Positions 5,309 through 5,542 of a stretch of 5,542 nucleotides of DNA are shown here, piece by piece (position 1 is the first letter of the stretch; every line of letters begins with the position of its first letter). The stretch covers positions 1 through 5,542 of the forward strand of contig JAPSGP010000228.1 in NCBI GenBank assembly GCA_031177445.1. Reading direction: 5' to 3'. The position numbers and the translations under genes are program-made. Origin of the DNA: Acidimicrobiia bacterium. GTDB taxonomy: Bacteria; Actinomycetota; Acidimicrobiia; IMCC26256; JACDBD01. The notes under the pieces were generated by a model. It had not been told where the DNA came from and made no database searches. It saw nothing but the letters and a program-made list of their open reading frames with translations.

Positions 5309-5542
5309 GGCCGGGCCCGTGCACCTCGTCCGGGCGCGGGCAGTGGAAGTGGACGAAGTTCTCCTGCGGCCCGAGCTCGGCGTCGTCCCAGCGCAGGAAC
5401 AGGGTGCGCGCCTGCCCCGGTTGGAGTCGCACCACGATCTCGCCCGCGGCGGTGGCGGCCTCCGAGGTGGGCTGCGCGGCCAAGGTCCCGCGGTCGACGA
5501 CGGGGCCCCGGCCCCGTGGGATCGCGACCCGGGCGTCAGGGT
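5292..5542 (-). CDS. C-terminal part of an unidentified protein (5' end off the right edge)
   Basis: The minus-strand frame is open from the right edge to a TGA at 5294-5292, giving the last 82 or so residues. Codon use is like the neighbouring genes. The segment GEIVVRLQPGQARTLFLRW followed by NFVHFHCPRPDEVHGPGL looks like beta strands with a His-x-His-Cys cluster. I do not recognise the family. An internal TTG at 5483 could start a 63-residue protein, but the open frame upstream and absence of a ribosome site favour a longer gene. It converges on the BtuF-like gene and overlaps its last 17 bases. Confidence 0.5.
   Translation of the reverse strand, partial: PDARVAIPRGRGPVVDRGTLAAQPTSEAATAAGEIVVRLQPGQARTLFLRWDDAELGPQENFVHFHCPRPDEVHGPGLTVVE

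Overview
The window is uniformly G+C-rich (about 70% by eye), with strongly GC-ending codons and long antisense shadow frames. A UvrD2-type helicase, a small HExxH 'zincin' of the PF06262 type and a close relative of the mycobacterial L-gulono-1,4-lactone dehydrogenase together point to an actinobacterium. A soil or aquatic lineage such as Acidimicrobiia or Thermoleophilia is a guess. I see no insertion sequence, phage gene, CRISPR array, tRNA or rRNA.

Layout: (1) Bases 1-1669, minus strand: most of an SF1A helicase resembling UvrD2, cut by the left edge. (2) Bases 1670-2214: a divergent intergenic region of about 545 bp. It has a probable leaderless start for the helicase and, facing right, a very good sigma-70-type promoter (TTGACG, 17 bp, TATGTT). 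That promoter reads into about 290 bp with no convincing gene but many inverted repeats, ending in a hairpin and a short T-rich run. I read this as a candidate structured RNA. (3) Bases 2215-5308, plus strand: four tightly packed genes with gaps of 19, 28 and about 0 bp, probably one operon. They encode a PF06262-like metallopeptidase, an FAD-linked sugar-lactone dehydrogenase, a membrane protein with a bacterial PH domain and SHOCT tail, and a BtuF-like cobalamin/metal-binding protein. (4) Bases 5292-5542, minus strand: the C-terminal end of an unidentified gene, converging on the operon and overlapping it by 17 bp.

The four operon genes do not form an obvious single pathway. The dehydrogenase would act on aldono-lactones at the membrane or in the cytoplasm. 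The PH/SHOCT protein is a two-helix membrane protein of unknown partner. The BtuF-like protein has no visible signal peptide and no transporter genes beside it.

The two points most worth a second look are the promoter-driven structured intergenic segment, with an alternating pair of complementary heptamers, and the BtuF-like gene, whose frame holds no ATG, GTG or TTG anywhere near its expected start.
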